Assembly: GCA_947846985.1 (NCBI GenBank)
Contig: CANTUZ010000012.1
Location: 24,328,135 to 24,392,134, forward strand
DNA length: 64,000 nt
Direction: 5' to 3'
Source of the DNA: Fratercula arctica
Taxonomy: Eukaryota; Chordata; Aves; Charadriiformes; Alcidae
In this document: one piece after another, positions 37,401 to 52,100 of the stretch
Numbering within the stretch: the stretch's first letter is position 1
Layout of the letters: every line of letters begins with the position of its first letter
Notes under the pieces: generated by a model
Database searches by the model: none
What the model saw: the letters and a program-made list of their open reading frames with translations, nothing else
What the model was told of the DNA's origin: nothing
Program-made: the position numbers and the translations under genes

Positions 37401-40400
37401 AGATTACCTTCAATGTAGAGGGAAAAGGTGAGATTTTTAGATGGAAGAATGAAAGATACGGGGCAGAGAACTTGTTTGTATAATTAGTTTGTGACATGAA
37501 TTCCAGATAAAAGTCTAAGTCACTTTTTCCCCTCTACCCCTCATTACATTAGGGAACAGTCATTCCAATGCTGTTATAAAACTAACCTCCTGAAAAATTC
37601 TAAAACTAAGAGATACCTACTTAAAATATTTGGCAAATCACTAATTAATATCTAATAGCATCTAACAGGTGCTCAGCATTATCACGACTTTGCAAAGACA
37701 TCCATCCTGACTCACACAGCTCACACCCTAAGACTGAGACAAAAGCTGCAGAATAGGCTGACTGGACGGTATGTTTTGTATTAACTTTATATTGTATTAA
37801 ACTTAAATGGATTTTAGATAAAGAAATAACCTAAATTCACCTAAGGGTGAAACAGTTCTTTCAAAGAAAAATATCACAGTTTGGGATGAAAAGAGAAATT
37901 GAGTGAAATTGTGGGATAGATGTTATAAAGGAAGAACAGCCTCAACATCTAAGAACTGTAGCTGAAGCTCTTGGAAATTTCTTTCGCTAAAAATAATGTA
38001 GAAAACAGTGATCAGCATGTAGTCACAGTATTTGTAAACACATTTTAAACAAGAACTAAAAATTGTCAGTTTCAGTTGGAATAAAACTGGACAAGTTCAT
38101 AAAATGAAATAAATTGATGTGTTGTTTTAGTAAATACTAGCTACATACAAACATTCAGCCTTTTCAACTGAAAATTAAGTGACAGTTTTAAAGTCTAGGT
38201 GCATTGTACAACTTTGTACAATTGTTGAAATATTTGTCACACTAAAATGCCAAAGTAAATTCTATTATTTTTAGATTAGTTCTTCTGATAGTAGAACTTA
38301 TTTGAGAAGTTTGGTAATATCTATTTCAGGTCAAATATAGCTAAAATCTGGGATACACAATCATTTATATTTTCTAGTAATTTAAATATCTTAATATAGA
38401 TTTACATAACATTATTTTTTCTCAGGGAAAATGCACACTCTGAGACAACATTTGCAGGCTTCATACAATGTTTAGTAAAAGCAGCAGCTCACTCCCCACT
38501 TGAAGATTTTTCTTCCTCATACTCAAGTAATACTTTAAATTCTCTGAAAGCCTCTGATACTCTAAAATACTCCCATTTGGAAGTGTCAGTTATTCTGTAA
38601 ATAGAAGACTTCCAATTAATTTTTCCTGCATATGGACCTGCTATTCTAACAACAAGGGCTCGCAGAAGAGCAAATTGTGACCTCCATCTGTTACTGTTTC
38701 ACTTACAACACTGCCGGCAGTGCAATCAAAGCAAGTCCTGAAGATACTTTACTGCCAAACTTGCAAAGAAATGCAATTTCTTTGTTCTGTAGGTCCTGTA
38801 CTTCGCCAATTAAAAAAAAAGGTTTTCTCCCCCTCATATAGTGCACAGCAACCCAACACTTCTCAAAGAAAGGCATTTCCCTGAGCTGTGCTTCATTTTC
38901 ACCTTGTTACTTCTCAAAGCTAACCATTACTTAAACATTTTATCACTGAATTCCATTTGAACTTAGTGTAATATTAGTAACTGATATCAGTTATCAGTTT
39001 CATGTATAACTAGACTAACATTAAGCAATAAAATTTTAAAAGTTCAATTATTATAATCCATAATTTTCTTTAGTATAGTATTTTCCTGTTTTAATCGCAA
39101 TCCATTATTTTGCCCCCAGAAATTGTAACAGTAAGGTAAGAGATAATGGCATGTCTAGTTGCCAACAGATTAGCAATGTATTATTTTAATCTGTAAAGTA
39201 CCATATACACTAATGCCACTGCCAGAAGCAGAGGCGGAGAGGTGGGAGTTATGCCGTGGGAGAAAAAAAATTATCATCCTTCTGTAAAAAGATATTCCTG
39301 GCAATAGGCTTTATTACACGTGCCTACACACAGATCTGGAGGTCTCTGCTTTATTGGGGTTGTCACAGATTGATGATGCCCTTTGGATAATATAACTGAA
39401 GCACTTTCAGGAAGCATCTCCAAGCACTTGGCTCCGGTTATCTTTTGGTTATGAAAAGGAGGAAAGTGGGAAGAAGTGAAGTTGCTCTATGACAATGAAG
39501 CTTTGCGGATTGATAGACTGTGTGTTCAGGAATAACTTCACTTCTCCTCTCACCCAGCCATCACTCTCAGTCTGCGAAAAGATCCAGTTCCCATACTAAG
39601 CCCTCTAATTTCTCCCATTTTTCCTCAGACCTAAATCCTGAGGGCCTTCTTGAACTATTCGCAATATGTGCTGGCTCAGGAAGGAAGCTCATGAGAGCCC
39701 ATAGCTATTTGGTCTGCGCTTCAGCCTTTCCTTTGGCAAAGGAGTGAATTTGGCTCGCTCTCCTCTAGTCCAGCAGCTATCTGCAATATGCTTGTAAGAA
39801 CTCGTACAAGAAAGAATTTGTAAATTAAATAACCAGCAGAAGACAGATATAGGCCATCCGTAAGTGCAACAAAAGACAGAAACAAACTATCATTTGACTA
39901 GGATTAAACTTGCAAATTCAGATCATATTTTAAATTCTTTTCAAACAAAGGTTGGGAAAGGTACAGAAGTGATGCAAAGAACAAGAAATCAGCAGTGTGT
40001 ACCTTCAGGAAAACTTAAAGGCAAATTTAGTCAGTGACTATACTGGAAGAATGGTATTTTTTCAGAAAAAATAACTAGCATGAAAAAAAAAAGTATCTAG
40101 AAGACCACAGTTTGGGTAAGACAACAAAAGAGATCATATGGATGAAGAAAAATAATATATTTTACAATAAAGTGAAAACAGTCTTGCATGATTTTAACTT
40201 TAATTTATTCATCAAGATGGTAGTCAAGATGAATATTGTCTAAAAATAACTATGAACCAAGAGCTTCATACAGGAAAAGTGATGTAACTGGCAGGAGAGA
40301 CATGCAGTTATCACCCCAGTGAATATAGTACCTTCTTAACTGACAGTAAGTGCTGGCAGTCTGCTGGGCTGCTCTCCAAGGGGTCAGCCTTAAAAAGATG

Positions 40401-41129
40401 GGGAGCAGCTCATTACTTTGATGACTGAGGACACTCCTTGTGTTTAAGGATAAGAAATAATGGCCTACAGAGAAACACCTCAATTCCATTACGAGTATAC
40501 ATAGTGACCTGCAAGATGATACTAGCATCTTTCATGTTTTTCAAGAGAATTCTAATTCTGTCTTCTAAAAAGTATATTAATTATTGATAGCCTTTGGATT
40601 TTCTGCAAGTCTGACAATTTCATGCATAACCTACATCTTCATCTTGGAGTCTACAGCAAATATGCAAAGAAAAAATACTGTATTTTAAAAATGATATAAA
40701 GGATTTAAAGACATATTGATCTATTCTGTCCGTAAAGTTAAAAACACTGGGGACACTCCAAAAGACTAGCAGAAATTAAACAACAGATTTTTTTTTTTTT
40801 GAAAGTCAACAGACAACTCAATTTTAAGGCCCCAGATCCTCCTTCTGATCTCATGCAAAATAATTTCAGAGTCAAGAAGCAGCTTGATTTATTAAAAAAA
40901 AAAAAAGATAATGCTAATTAAACCATGAACCTATAGAACATAAACCATAAACCACTTCTTAAATTCACTTACAAATGTAGCTGAAAAGTGTAGGACTGTC
41001 ATTATCAGTGCAAAGCATCTAACTTGATACGTTCTGATTAAATAGAATTTTTTAATGCTGGATACATTGAACTGATTTATAATCTGGTCAACTAAGCTAA
41101 AAATGAAAATCTAAGCACAGAATCAGCAA

Positions 41130-41350
41130 TGAATAGGTGCATTTTCCAAGAAACACCACAGGGATGAGTTATCAGCTCACCATTTTTACCAATGGTCTGC
41201 AAGAAAAACCTCAGCACTGATCAGGTTTGAAGACAATGCAAAATTTGTGGGAAAGGTAGCTAAGGAAGATGACGAATCAGAGGAGTAGAGCGATCAGTTT
41301 TCCTTCTAAATTTGGGAGGGTAAGAAAAGAATCAAATAAGCCACACTGAA
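41130..41350 (+). mobile_element. Ancient CR1/L3-like reverse-transcriptase fragment
   Basis: Plus-strand sequence accatttttaccaatggtct, then ctgatcaggtttgaagacaa and tgcaaaatttgtggg, corresponds to the CR1 RT segment that normally encodes a phrase like IFINDL...KFADDTKL. Here the catalytic-region codons are altered and interrupted, so it is a dead fossil. The right boundary is unclear and may extend to about 41440. Confidence 0.65.
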
Positions 41351-44300
41351 ACGGAAGGTCCCATCTTAGTTGAAAAAAATGCAAGCTATAGTAATCAGAA
41401 AGGTACTATCTTCTTCAGTAAGGGAAAGGTTTAAAGTTGTTTGAGAAAAGTAACCTAAAATAATTGACACTACAGCCATACGTATGATAAGAGCATAATT
41501 GTGTTTAAGTCATTAAGACATCAGATCTTGTTAGAACAAGCAAGGCTGTATTATTCTTCTCCCTTCCCCATAACCAGTACAAGCCAGTAACACCAAGCCA
41601 CATGTAGCCTGTTACAGAAGTTCTCAGTTTCACCATGTTCTGGGAAAGCCAGACAAATTATCCCTCAATACCTAGAGGCATATGGATATTCTTGTTTTTA
41701 TTTTTTTCCTATTTAAAGTACATCGTACTTCAGCAGGATTGTTCCCCCCCCCCACCCCCAGAGCTTTGACCTGGAAAAGTAAGAATTTTTAGGCATATGT
41801 GTGTGCTGACTTAGATCAAATACAATTCATTATGCTAACTAACAATAAAGAAAAAAAAAATTATGGAAAATATCTGGGAACACCATAACACCTCAGAAGA
41901 CGCTGGAGTAATTTAACTGATGCCATTATTGTCTAATTACTATACAAGCTCAGTAAGTAAACTAAGTAGGACTTTTAGCATCAGGATTTTCTTCTCTCTA
42001 GAGTACTTTGCTAGGGTCTTATAAATATTTCTTCATCAGCTCCGTCATTACCATACTATTTTACTTCCCAACCACATAAGTTGTTTTCTCTGTATTTCTT
42101 CCTGTTGCTGACTAAAAACCAAACCCAAGCGTTTGAATAATCTCATTCTTTGCAAGTACCCACCTATTAGATACATTTTACCATAAAGAAATCAGCAACA
42201 CAGAAGTTATGAGGTTTCCCTGACAAAATGATATACTGAATTAAATTAATTCTAGTCTTTCTATGGGTAGTCACATCGTTTGTTGGTTTTAGTTTTTTTT
42301 TTAAACCTCACACACAACATGTCTTTACAGGGAACTCCTAAATATCATTAGACAGGTTTGGTTTTGCTTTTGGGAGTGGGGAGTTAAGAAGAGGGGTAAG
42401 GGGAACAAAAGAAAAGAGTAAAACCTGTTAAAAATCGTGAACTGAATTTTCTTTCCTCAACATGTTGTCCATTCCTTTGTTGCCCTTTTATGTATCAGGA
42501 TGTAATCCATGTAGTCCTGTATTTCCGTAACTTTTTTTTTTTTGCACATAGCAAAGGTGTTGATGTAAAATAATGCTTAAAAGTTAATTGAGCTCCTTAC
42601 AAAAGCTGTCTGCCTTCACAAAACAATACCACAGAAATACACCACCCAGATTTACAGAATTCTTTCTGTGTAATAGACCAGGAAGCTTTTATAAGTGTTT
42701 GCTTATTCCTTCACAGCACACCCTTAAGAAGAGAAATCAAGCACAGGGTGTTTTCCACCAAAGCATATGTCACTAATATACAGTATATTCAGTTTCAAAA
42801 TAATACAATGGAGAAAAGTGTCAGAAAAATGCCTTTATTAACCTTTTGCATCAGGGTGGAGAACACCTAAGTAAATTGCTGACCAGTGGACACAATCTGA
42901 GGTTAGGGCATAAAACCACCTGAACGTGAGCATACAAGGACTGTCTGCTGCCACAAGAGAGGCAGCTGCCACACAGGGGGATGTCAACTGCAGGCTCCAG
43001 TTTACAAAAAATGCACCAGAACCTGTTGTGCCCTACAAGACTTGACAAGCTCCCAGTTTATGCTGAATCCTGTGTCCAATTTTCAGCATAACCTGTCAAG
43101 AGAGATTGGCACCAAATGGAGGACATTTGGAATAAATAAAAGGTTTGGGGGGCAAAAAAACCCCACACGTGCACAAGAAACACATTACCTGCCCACACAT
43201 AAAAGGCTGCTACAAAAAGGAAGGAAATAAACTGTTCTTCATGTAGACACAGCACAAAATAAGGGGCTGATACAGCAGAAAAGATTTAAGAAAGAAATTT
43301 AAGAAAAAGACTTCCTGATGGTAAGGTTCTTCTAACTGCTGATATGGCAAAATAAAGCCCCCAAGCCCCAGAGATTAATTTATAAATTGTAGGTCAGCAG
43401 GACAATGTCAGTAAAAAGGGGGTAAGGTGGTACAACTTCTGTAACTAAACCTCTGAACAAATGCTGTTGATAATACAGATTGTCTTTTCTAGCTGTTTTC
43501 AACAGCAGCTAATTAGTACCTACTGCAATAGGTTTGTTACCTAAATTCCACTGTGCAATTTACTTCAAAATATATTAGTATCCTTTAACAATATAACAGA
43601 TACCTCAATTTCATGTTTAAGAAACATAAGTGTCCCTATATATTTCATATTACATTCTATATGCATTTAGCAATTGTCATGTAAAATCAATCTGATCCAC
43701 CATTACATGCTTACCCATTATCTCTATATTCACTCTGCTTTTCTTGTAATTTTTCTTCTTTTAAAGCTTATAATAATTTTTAAACTGACATTTCTTTATC
43801 AAACGACTTAAAAAAAATATTTCAGTACACACTTCACATTGGACACACTTATTCCATAATTATTGACTGCTAGGTATTCTAAATTGTGTTCCAAACATCC
43901 AACTTAAAGGTTATAAAGAGCTCTTGCCATTTCAATTCTTGAGAGATGTCATCAGTCTTGACAACTGACTGATTTGGATCTCTAGCTACCACTGGATGGT
44001 TATATAAATCGTGACAAAGATAGCTTTTTCCAATCTTCTAAAAATTATTAAATTGTACAAACTCTTTCTGACATAGACTTTGCTATTTATCCACTGGTCT
44101 TAGATTTATGGTTTGGGAAGGCAAAGAAATATATTACATTGGAAGATACCCTTTCTAATGACCTTCTGATGGATGGGGGAAAGCTGAAAATCTTCCACGC
44201 TTACAGTAGAGTCACTTTGTTAAAGAGCACTATTACAGTCAACTTATAACTTTAAAAGTTTATCAAGTTACCAGATAATGTTTTAATACAAGTCTTTATT

Positions 44301-45475
44301 TACATAGGACCAATTCTATTGGATTTACTTCGGGTAATTTGGAGATGTATTTCTGCAAGGTAACAAAATTTTTCTACTAGTTCATATAAACCTAGTAGTT
44401 CGTAGAAAACCTACCAGTTGATATAAATGACTGGCATGCACTGCTCTTTACTACATTTCCCTAAGTGTCATAAAGACTAGACATACTATGGAGACCTTAC
44501 AACATTGTGCTCATTCAACTTCAGGAAAAAGAAGTAATCCCATAATGTTAGTAAATTCCACAGAGTTTGTAAGAACAAAGATTTCAATGTTATGATACAT
44601 CTACTCCGATGACAGCGTGTGCTCTTTGCTGATAAGCATGGGCAGATCGCCAGGTTCATGTGTGCAGATTAACAAATACAGATTAGCAGTGTTCTTTTGT
44701 ACCATATTGGAGCAGCTGCTGCACGATGGGGGAATACAAACTGTATTTCTTCATCAGTCAGGGCAGTTTTGTCCCCTTGCTGCTGCGTGTATGTACTACA
44801 CAGAGCTGGTAGAGAAGCTCTCCTTATGTTTACATGACAGACCCACACCTCCTGCTAAAAGCCACTATTTTCCATAATAGGAAGAAAGCAGTGCTCTTAA
44901 CCAACTAACTGCCTGTTACAACTGTGGAAGATTTTTAGCTTTCCCCTATCCAGCCAGAAGGGTATTAAGAAAGATTTCTCTTAGCATAATTTAAATAAAC
45001 TAACTGATGAAGAAATACCTTCTAGGTAGTCTATAAAATAATTCATAGATTCTTCTTTATCTAAACAGCTTAGTTACTATACTCCAAAACATTCTTAACC
45101 TAGCATTTCCTAAACATTTACTTAAACAACCTTTTCATATATTTAAAGAGATACAAAGAAAGTTCACAGCAGCAAACCAACAGCTGAACCATACTACTTA
45201 ACAGTGCTGTTGAAACAGGAAGAAAATGTTCTTAAACTGTGTCTAAGAAAATAGTATTTCTTTCAAGGTCAATGAAAATACTTCCTGACCTGTTTAAACA
45301 GCATTTTCTACATGGTACCTGGCATTCTTCACAGACTTTAATTCATACCATCTTTCTTTCATAACTTATACCTCCTTTTAACTGTTTTTCCTTGTTGGGC
45401 TTCAGGAGTGGGTTTTCTTTGGTCTGTTTTTCAGTTCTTATTTTTTTATTTTAGTTTTTTTTATTAAATCACTGC

Positions 45476-45516
45476 TCCCCTTTTTCTCCCCACCCCCCCA
45501 CCGCCCCCCCTCCCCG
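45476..45516. repeat. C-rich tract
   Basis: Several C runs of 4-7 are separated by single A, G or T. On the minus strand (CAMSAP2 sense) this gives G runs that could form a G-quadruplex. Confidence 0.85.
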
Positions 45517-48500
45517 GTTAACCGCAGCATAAAAAGGAACACTAACTAAGAATACAATCAGAAGCTCTTTGGTTCAAACTTCAGTTTGCTCAAGGCAGAA
45601 GAACACCAACTATTTTTTTCAGCCCTCACAGCACTTCGTGTTCCCTAATTAGCAAGGAAGTGAACAAGACAGACAACAGTCAATAAGGATGCACTGCTTT
45701 ATTTTCCCATGAAAGGCATGAGACTTGACTTTGGGAGGTACTACCTTCTCTTGAGATACATGTTCACTGTATTTCCTGTCATCATTCCAACAGCAGCAGT
45801 TTGGTTTATTTAGTATATTATGTATCTCAATTGGAAGATGTGCTGCAATATTCTCTCCTCATTTTAATAAAAGACTAAATGTGATTGCCACAATTTTACA
45901 TTAAAATAAACCTGGGAATGCGCTGCTATTTCTAAACATTGCCTACTACATTCACCTGGCAAAAGCAAACATAAGGCCAGTTCTGTATAGAGCAGGGATT
46001 TCACTGCAGTTCTGAGAACATGCTTTCAATGCAATACAAGCAGCGCAGTCTTTTCAATAGCGCTGCATAACTGAAATGAATCCTACAAGAGCTGTTAAAA
46101 GGAGCAATCAGATTTTGTTATTTTCGATGCAAGGATTCCTAGTGACACAAATTTGAAATGCCAGCTACATTGTTGGAACCCTGAATAAGACCAAAATCCT
46201 ACACAAATCTTTGTAGGGAAAGTAAGGATGCAGGAAGAAAAAAAAATTCACAAAAATTAAAAGTAAAGCTAGAGAAATATAGAAGGCTTTCAAGTTCTCT
46301 CTTGTGGGGAGAGTTGCAAACATGAAAGCAAGTGGACAGGATTAGTTTTTTTAGCGCTAGAGTTGCTGGAAAGGACCGGCAAAGAATTCCTACTTTGTAT
46401 CCTTTGAGACATAACTTTGGTAGCTCTGCTATCTTTTGCATTAGTTGCTGCACTTAGTGCCCAATTTGAGCAGACATTCCATGAAAACCTGAAGGATGTT
46501 GTAGAGGACTTTGTAATTACCTAGGTCTTCCAGAAACTTCTGATACAAATATCTACATTATCTTTCGGAGTTAATTCCTACCTCTATTTGTAGACAGCCC
46601 TTGTTAAACAGGTTTCAAAATGGATGCTCTAAAAAGAAATGTCTATTTTCTCCCACAAGAGATCTTTCTAATAAATAGTGGTCCTTTACTGCAATTTTTC
46701 TTTTCAGTTATTTGTAGGCTAAAATACATATGAATAAAAGTAAGCATAGAATAATCTAATTACATAATTTTATTTCTTCTGCAGTTTCTTTCGATTAGCT
46801 CAGAGAAACACAGAAGTCACTCAATTTGACTGCAGCCAAGCTAATAATTAACAGTGCAAAAGAACGGCATTAGTAGCAAATAATCAGTCGCAGAGCTCAG
46901 TTTCAGAAAAGGGGCAGGCCTAGATTAAATACAATCTTCAGGCCCAGAAAATTACAGAAATAAAACCTTAGTATGACTCACACCAATAACCTGTATTTGT
47001 TTTGCACACGCTAAATTCTAGACAAACATACTGTAGAATGCATCCCAAGTCACCGCTGCTATTTACATGAGACAGAAAAAAAGGATTTTCTACATACAAG
47101 ACAGACATAATTAACAACAAGCAGCAGGCAACACAAAATCCCCAGGCTATGAGTCAACATTAGCTGCATAAAATAGCTAACAGAACAGCAAGTCAGAAGT
47201 TAAAATGGTTAAGAGCAGAATAAACTTCATGAAGAGTTATAGCAGTTACCACTACCAAAGCGCAAATTGGCACTCTGCTTGAGGAGCTTGGTAGCCACAT
47301 TGTTTCACTATGTCAGATGTTTGGGCAGTGCTGACTAAAGTGAGATGGTGTACCCGACACAAGAAAACCAGCAAGAATACTGGATCGCTGTTTTCAAGCG
47401 ATGAGAACCTTACAAGGAATGTGCGTGAAGAGATGAGTAAAACCAAGTGTCTGCAGCAGAAATTGCATGCAAAAAAAATGGAATACCTAAAGATTACACT
47501 ATCCCAGCTGAAAACCACAACTGACTGACTGGTTCTATGCGGCACATGAGACTCCTTAGACTAAACTCAGGTTCTGTTTCACCACTATATTTGCTTATTA
47601 TTTTAATGTTCTGTGAAACATAGTACTATGCAAGATTCTTAAATATCACAAGTCAGTTAATATTAGAATCTGGTGTTTTAACTAACAAATTATGGTATCT
47701 ATGGGCCAAAGTCAAGTAACTGCAAATTCTTTTTACATGTCCTCATCTAACAAGCAATTCACAATAGCACAGGAATGGAAACTTGTTACATCATGCCTAA
47801 AACCAGAAAAAAATTCTTCAGGGCAGAAGCCACATATAATTTCTTTGTTCTATGAAGTGTTTAGTACACTTTTTGTTGCCTTGCAGAGTTAAAGGAATTC
47901 TACAGCATGAAAATGCAGAGGCTGCAGCATGTAGCTGCAAGCTAACTGGCTGAGCTGCTGGAGTCCTTCATCAAGGATAAATACTCCACTGACGAGAGGG
48001 ACTGTCATTTCAAATGAATGCAGTCTGTCAGAGACCAAAAATCTGGATTGCAGGATGAGTTAACCACTTACTGCCTGCTGTCTTATACAGAAAGAGCCAG
48101 ATTCTGGCTATGGGTACAAAACTAGCACTATCAATCCCCCATCCTTTCACATAAGTTTCGCTGGCTATGATTAACTTAGCAATTAGTACAGCACAACAGA
48201 AAAGCAAAACTGGTGCAAAAGTCCCAGGAATTGCCTCTACTCCCTTTCCCAGGGGATTCACTTCCATCAGCTTGGCTCTAGTCCTGTGAAGTGAGTAGCC
48301 CTTGGCAAGTGGGCTGCTGTAGTGCGAGCCTAGAGACCATCTTCAGTTTAGAAATTGAGTTCTCTGAGATGACTCCATAACACAAACCAGAAGTGCAGTA
48401 ACTGGGAGAAATACAGAGGTTTGCCTCAGAAGTGGGCTCCTGATCAGTACAAAAAAGCTAATACAGGCACACCTAATTATACCTCAGTTATAGTCCAGAT

Positions 48501-49093
48501 TCACGAACTGCTACTGAGAGAATTACTGCCAGACTTCCCCACAGAAGTCCTCTTCAAGGGAGAAAGTAATTTGCAGCTAACTGGATAAACAATTTGGATG
48601 ATAGCACACTACTTTTTATATTAAAAACCCATACGCATGAATTAAGTCTTGGAATTAGAGAGGTAACAATTTTTAATCCTGCCAGCTATTATGGACTTAT
48701 TGCTGGGGTTTTGCGGCAGCCTCTCATTCAGTTCTCATCTTGGCTGAAAATTGTGGAAGCGTATGGAAGATTTAAGTGTTTCTTGATTAATGATAGTACT
48801 TTTCAAAAACAATTACACAAGGGTGTAAGTTTAAGGTAGCTGCTCAGCTGGTTGACATTTTTCTGCAGCGGTATTTTTCCAAGTTAGAGTTCAAATTTAC
48901 AGAAAATTTACATTTTTTGATTCTATTATGCTTAGTATGCTTTTTATATTTTTCCCATATTGAGAAGATGATACAAAGAAATATCTGAAATTACAGCACA
49001 TTTTCCCAGAGGTAGTATTTATATAAACTGTATTCACTAATCTTTTTCTAGTCACTAAATTTTACTTAAGAACTAAATATCTAAGGCTACCTG

Positions 49094-49109
49094 CCCCCCC
49101 CCCCCCCCC
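49094..49109. repeat. C16 homopolymer
   Basis: Sixteen consecutive C on the plus strand give poly-G in the CAMSAP2 pre-mRNA. Length may be affected by sequencing error. Confidence 0.85.
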
Positions 49110-52100
49110 GAAACCTTGCAAGACAGTAACTTTTTTTGTCAGATGAAAGTGCCCTATCAAAATACAACAATAAGGGCAGGAAAACAGATAAACAATATTC
49201 TATAACATTACTGTGTGTGTACGCACAGCACACCTCCCAACACACAGCAGTTTTAAACAGGTATTTAAGATTTGACATTATTACCCCTCAAGCTTGACCC
49301 TGCCACGTTATGGACAGAAACTGGGCAGTACAGAAGTCCGCAGCTTGGGCAATGATGCAACTTCAGATTCCCTGCAGAGTATCAGGCAGCAGAGAACTCA
49401 GATGCTGATTTTTTTATTCTTTTCCCCCAATGTCAGAAGTGCGTTGCAGGGACTGGAGGGAGGGAAAGCACTTCTTAATTCCTCACTGAATCTGTTTGTT
49501 CTTCCTGCCACTTGAGCCAAATTGAAAGAGATCACCAGCATATGAACACAAAATGGCAAGGCTGATTAAATATCAGTATTCTCATAAAAGGATTGGACTT
49601 GTCAAATACGTTATTCAGTTGATATAAAATTATTGGCATAATGCAGACACTTGTCTAGAAGCCTCTCCTGGTTAGTCCTGTAAGAACAGCTATGTATGTT
49701 TTTTAAACGTAAAGAGATCAAATATGTATATGAGAAAAAATATGAAAAAATCCAAATTGCCTTCCTCTTGTGTACCGGACATTTGAAGGTTTAAGTCATT
49801 TTGGTTCGTGAAATACATGTGAAATTTAAAAGATATAATTCAAAATTGAAATATAAAAGTTAATCTTGACTTGAACAGTGATCTATGCATATTATATCTG
49901 GAAGCATTAAAACAAAATTATTGCATGATTATCAGAACCATGCTGTATTCTTAAGCTATTTCTGATTTCTATAGCCTGTCAAAATCTACATATGATTTCC
50001 ATATGGAAGCGCATGCTTAAGACAGATTTATTTTTTTAAATGCAATTAGAACTTGCCAACTGAAATAAGTAGCTTTGCTCATACTTTCGCAACTTAGCTT
50101 TCATAAACCTTTTAAGCATCAGGTAACTCCTTTTGTACTCCTAACCTGAAGCATAATTCTCAGGAGAAAAATACTCTGGTTCTTGCTTCAACACTGTTTC
50201 AATTACAAGCTCTAGACTATTTCTGCACTGTTTAAAGTCTAATGTATCAGAGCCAAGACCATACGAATTTCAACCTGGAGAGTAGTAATGTGATATTTGG
50301 TCCTTCTGCACCCTTACCAAAAATAAAGGCAACAGAATGATCCTATCAAATAGGAAGATTTAATGAAAATAAACATAGAATTACGCTTTAATAGCTTGCA
50401 ATACATAGAGAAGAGAAATAGAGTAACACTGTTCTACAGCGTTATCACAAGATGCAATCGCTCATGAACAGACAGTTTCAGTTACAAGTTTTTAAATCAG
50501 AACAACACTAAAGAATAACCTAGCTTTCAATTTTACCAGCAAACCAAATACAAAACATGTGAACAAACCAAACATAAGAAAGACTAAATAAAACAAACCA
50601 GATTCCACATGGACTTTCCCACCCTACACAAGGCAGGCTTTAACAGAAGCCTTTACGCTTGTTACTGCGTGTTAAAGTCCTAAGTGCTTCTTTCTTAATC
50701 CCATTCCACTGGGGGAAGCTAATTTTTCTATATACATACATATGTGTATGTATATACAGATATTCACACACAAACAAAAAACTTGCAGCTTCTCAAATTA
50801 GATACTAATGCAGCTAAGTCAGTCATGACTCACAAGGAAACTACCATCTATTCTGACCCCAGTGCATAAAGAAACATATGTATTTCCTAGACTTTCATAA
50901 GGTGCTTCCTAGAAAAAGGTTCAGTTGTAGCTATCTAAGAAACAGAGAAGGCCAAAATTTGACATGCCTGCTTTAGTAAGTAGTGACACATGAAGTAAAT
51001 CAACAATTAATCACTACAGCCATCACTGCTACAAACATACAGCAAAAGGAGTTCCAAGTCTGTTGACCAGAGCTACAAGCATTACAGAGTGCAAATAAAA
51101 TTAAAACATTCTATACTCAAATCTCTTTCGATAGTTTCATTTTATAATATAACTCACCCTTTTTCAGCTATAGAAATGCAGTGCATCTGAGCAGGCAACA
51201 ATAGATGTCCTCTAACAAACACCAACATCTTTCCCCTATTTATGGGGAAAGTGGGCTAGCAGAGAGAAAGACTACCATACTATTTTTTATTAAATTGCTC
51301 AAAATTAGATTGAACGTAGGTTTAACACAATCTGGTCTACCAGAGGAATGTATAAGTTAATTACACATGCAAGCTTTCTGTTCTATATAACTGAAAAAGA
51401 AAAATCATTCCATGCTCTAAACCACGATATACATCTTGCTTTGAATGACTTGTAGAAACTGTGACATATGGAACACTGGGAAGAGATACTGGGAGACATC
51501 ATGGGGATGATTTTAAGACTATGTCAATACTGCAACAGCCAGATTTGAAATTCTCTGCCAACTTTGCTAATTGTACAATAAGGAAAAAGGTTGAGACTTC
51601 CCAATTAAAATGTAGCTTTGCTGCTAGAAGCTTGCATAGGGATATAAGCATGGCATGACAAATTAAAACTCTTGGGCTTAGAATATTAGCATTGAGACTA
51701 CAGTTTCACAGCCATTTTTTTGGTAGCAATTGTTTTAGACATGGATGCCCTTCTGCCAAAGCCAGCTGTGTTTCCACTCCGGTGTTCCCTCTCATTGTCA
51801 CAGCCCAGCTGTTTGTGAACTAACAAACATCAGCATCAGTGCACTCATCTGTTGCTGGTACTGGAGTGGGGACAAGTGACCTGGGCAGAGTAGGAGTCTG
51901 GGGATATCAATTATTATGACACTGATGCTTGAATACATACTTACTCAACTATACCTAAACAACACAGGCAAGAAAGACACAAACACCCACTCAGGCACAG
52001 GGGAAATACAAAACCACTACTGAAATGCATTTTAAGCAGCATTAATTACTGAATTAAGGACCAGCAAACCAAACTAGAGAATACTGACACATTTTCTCAA

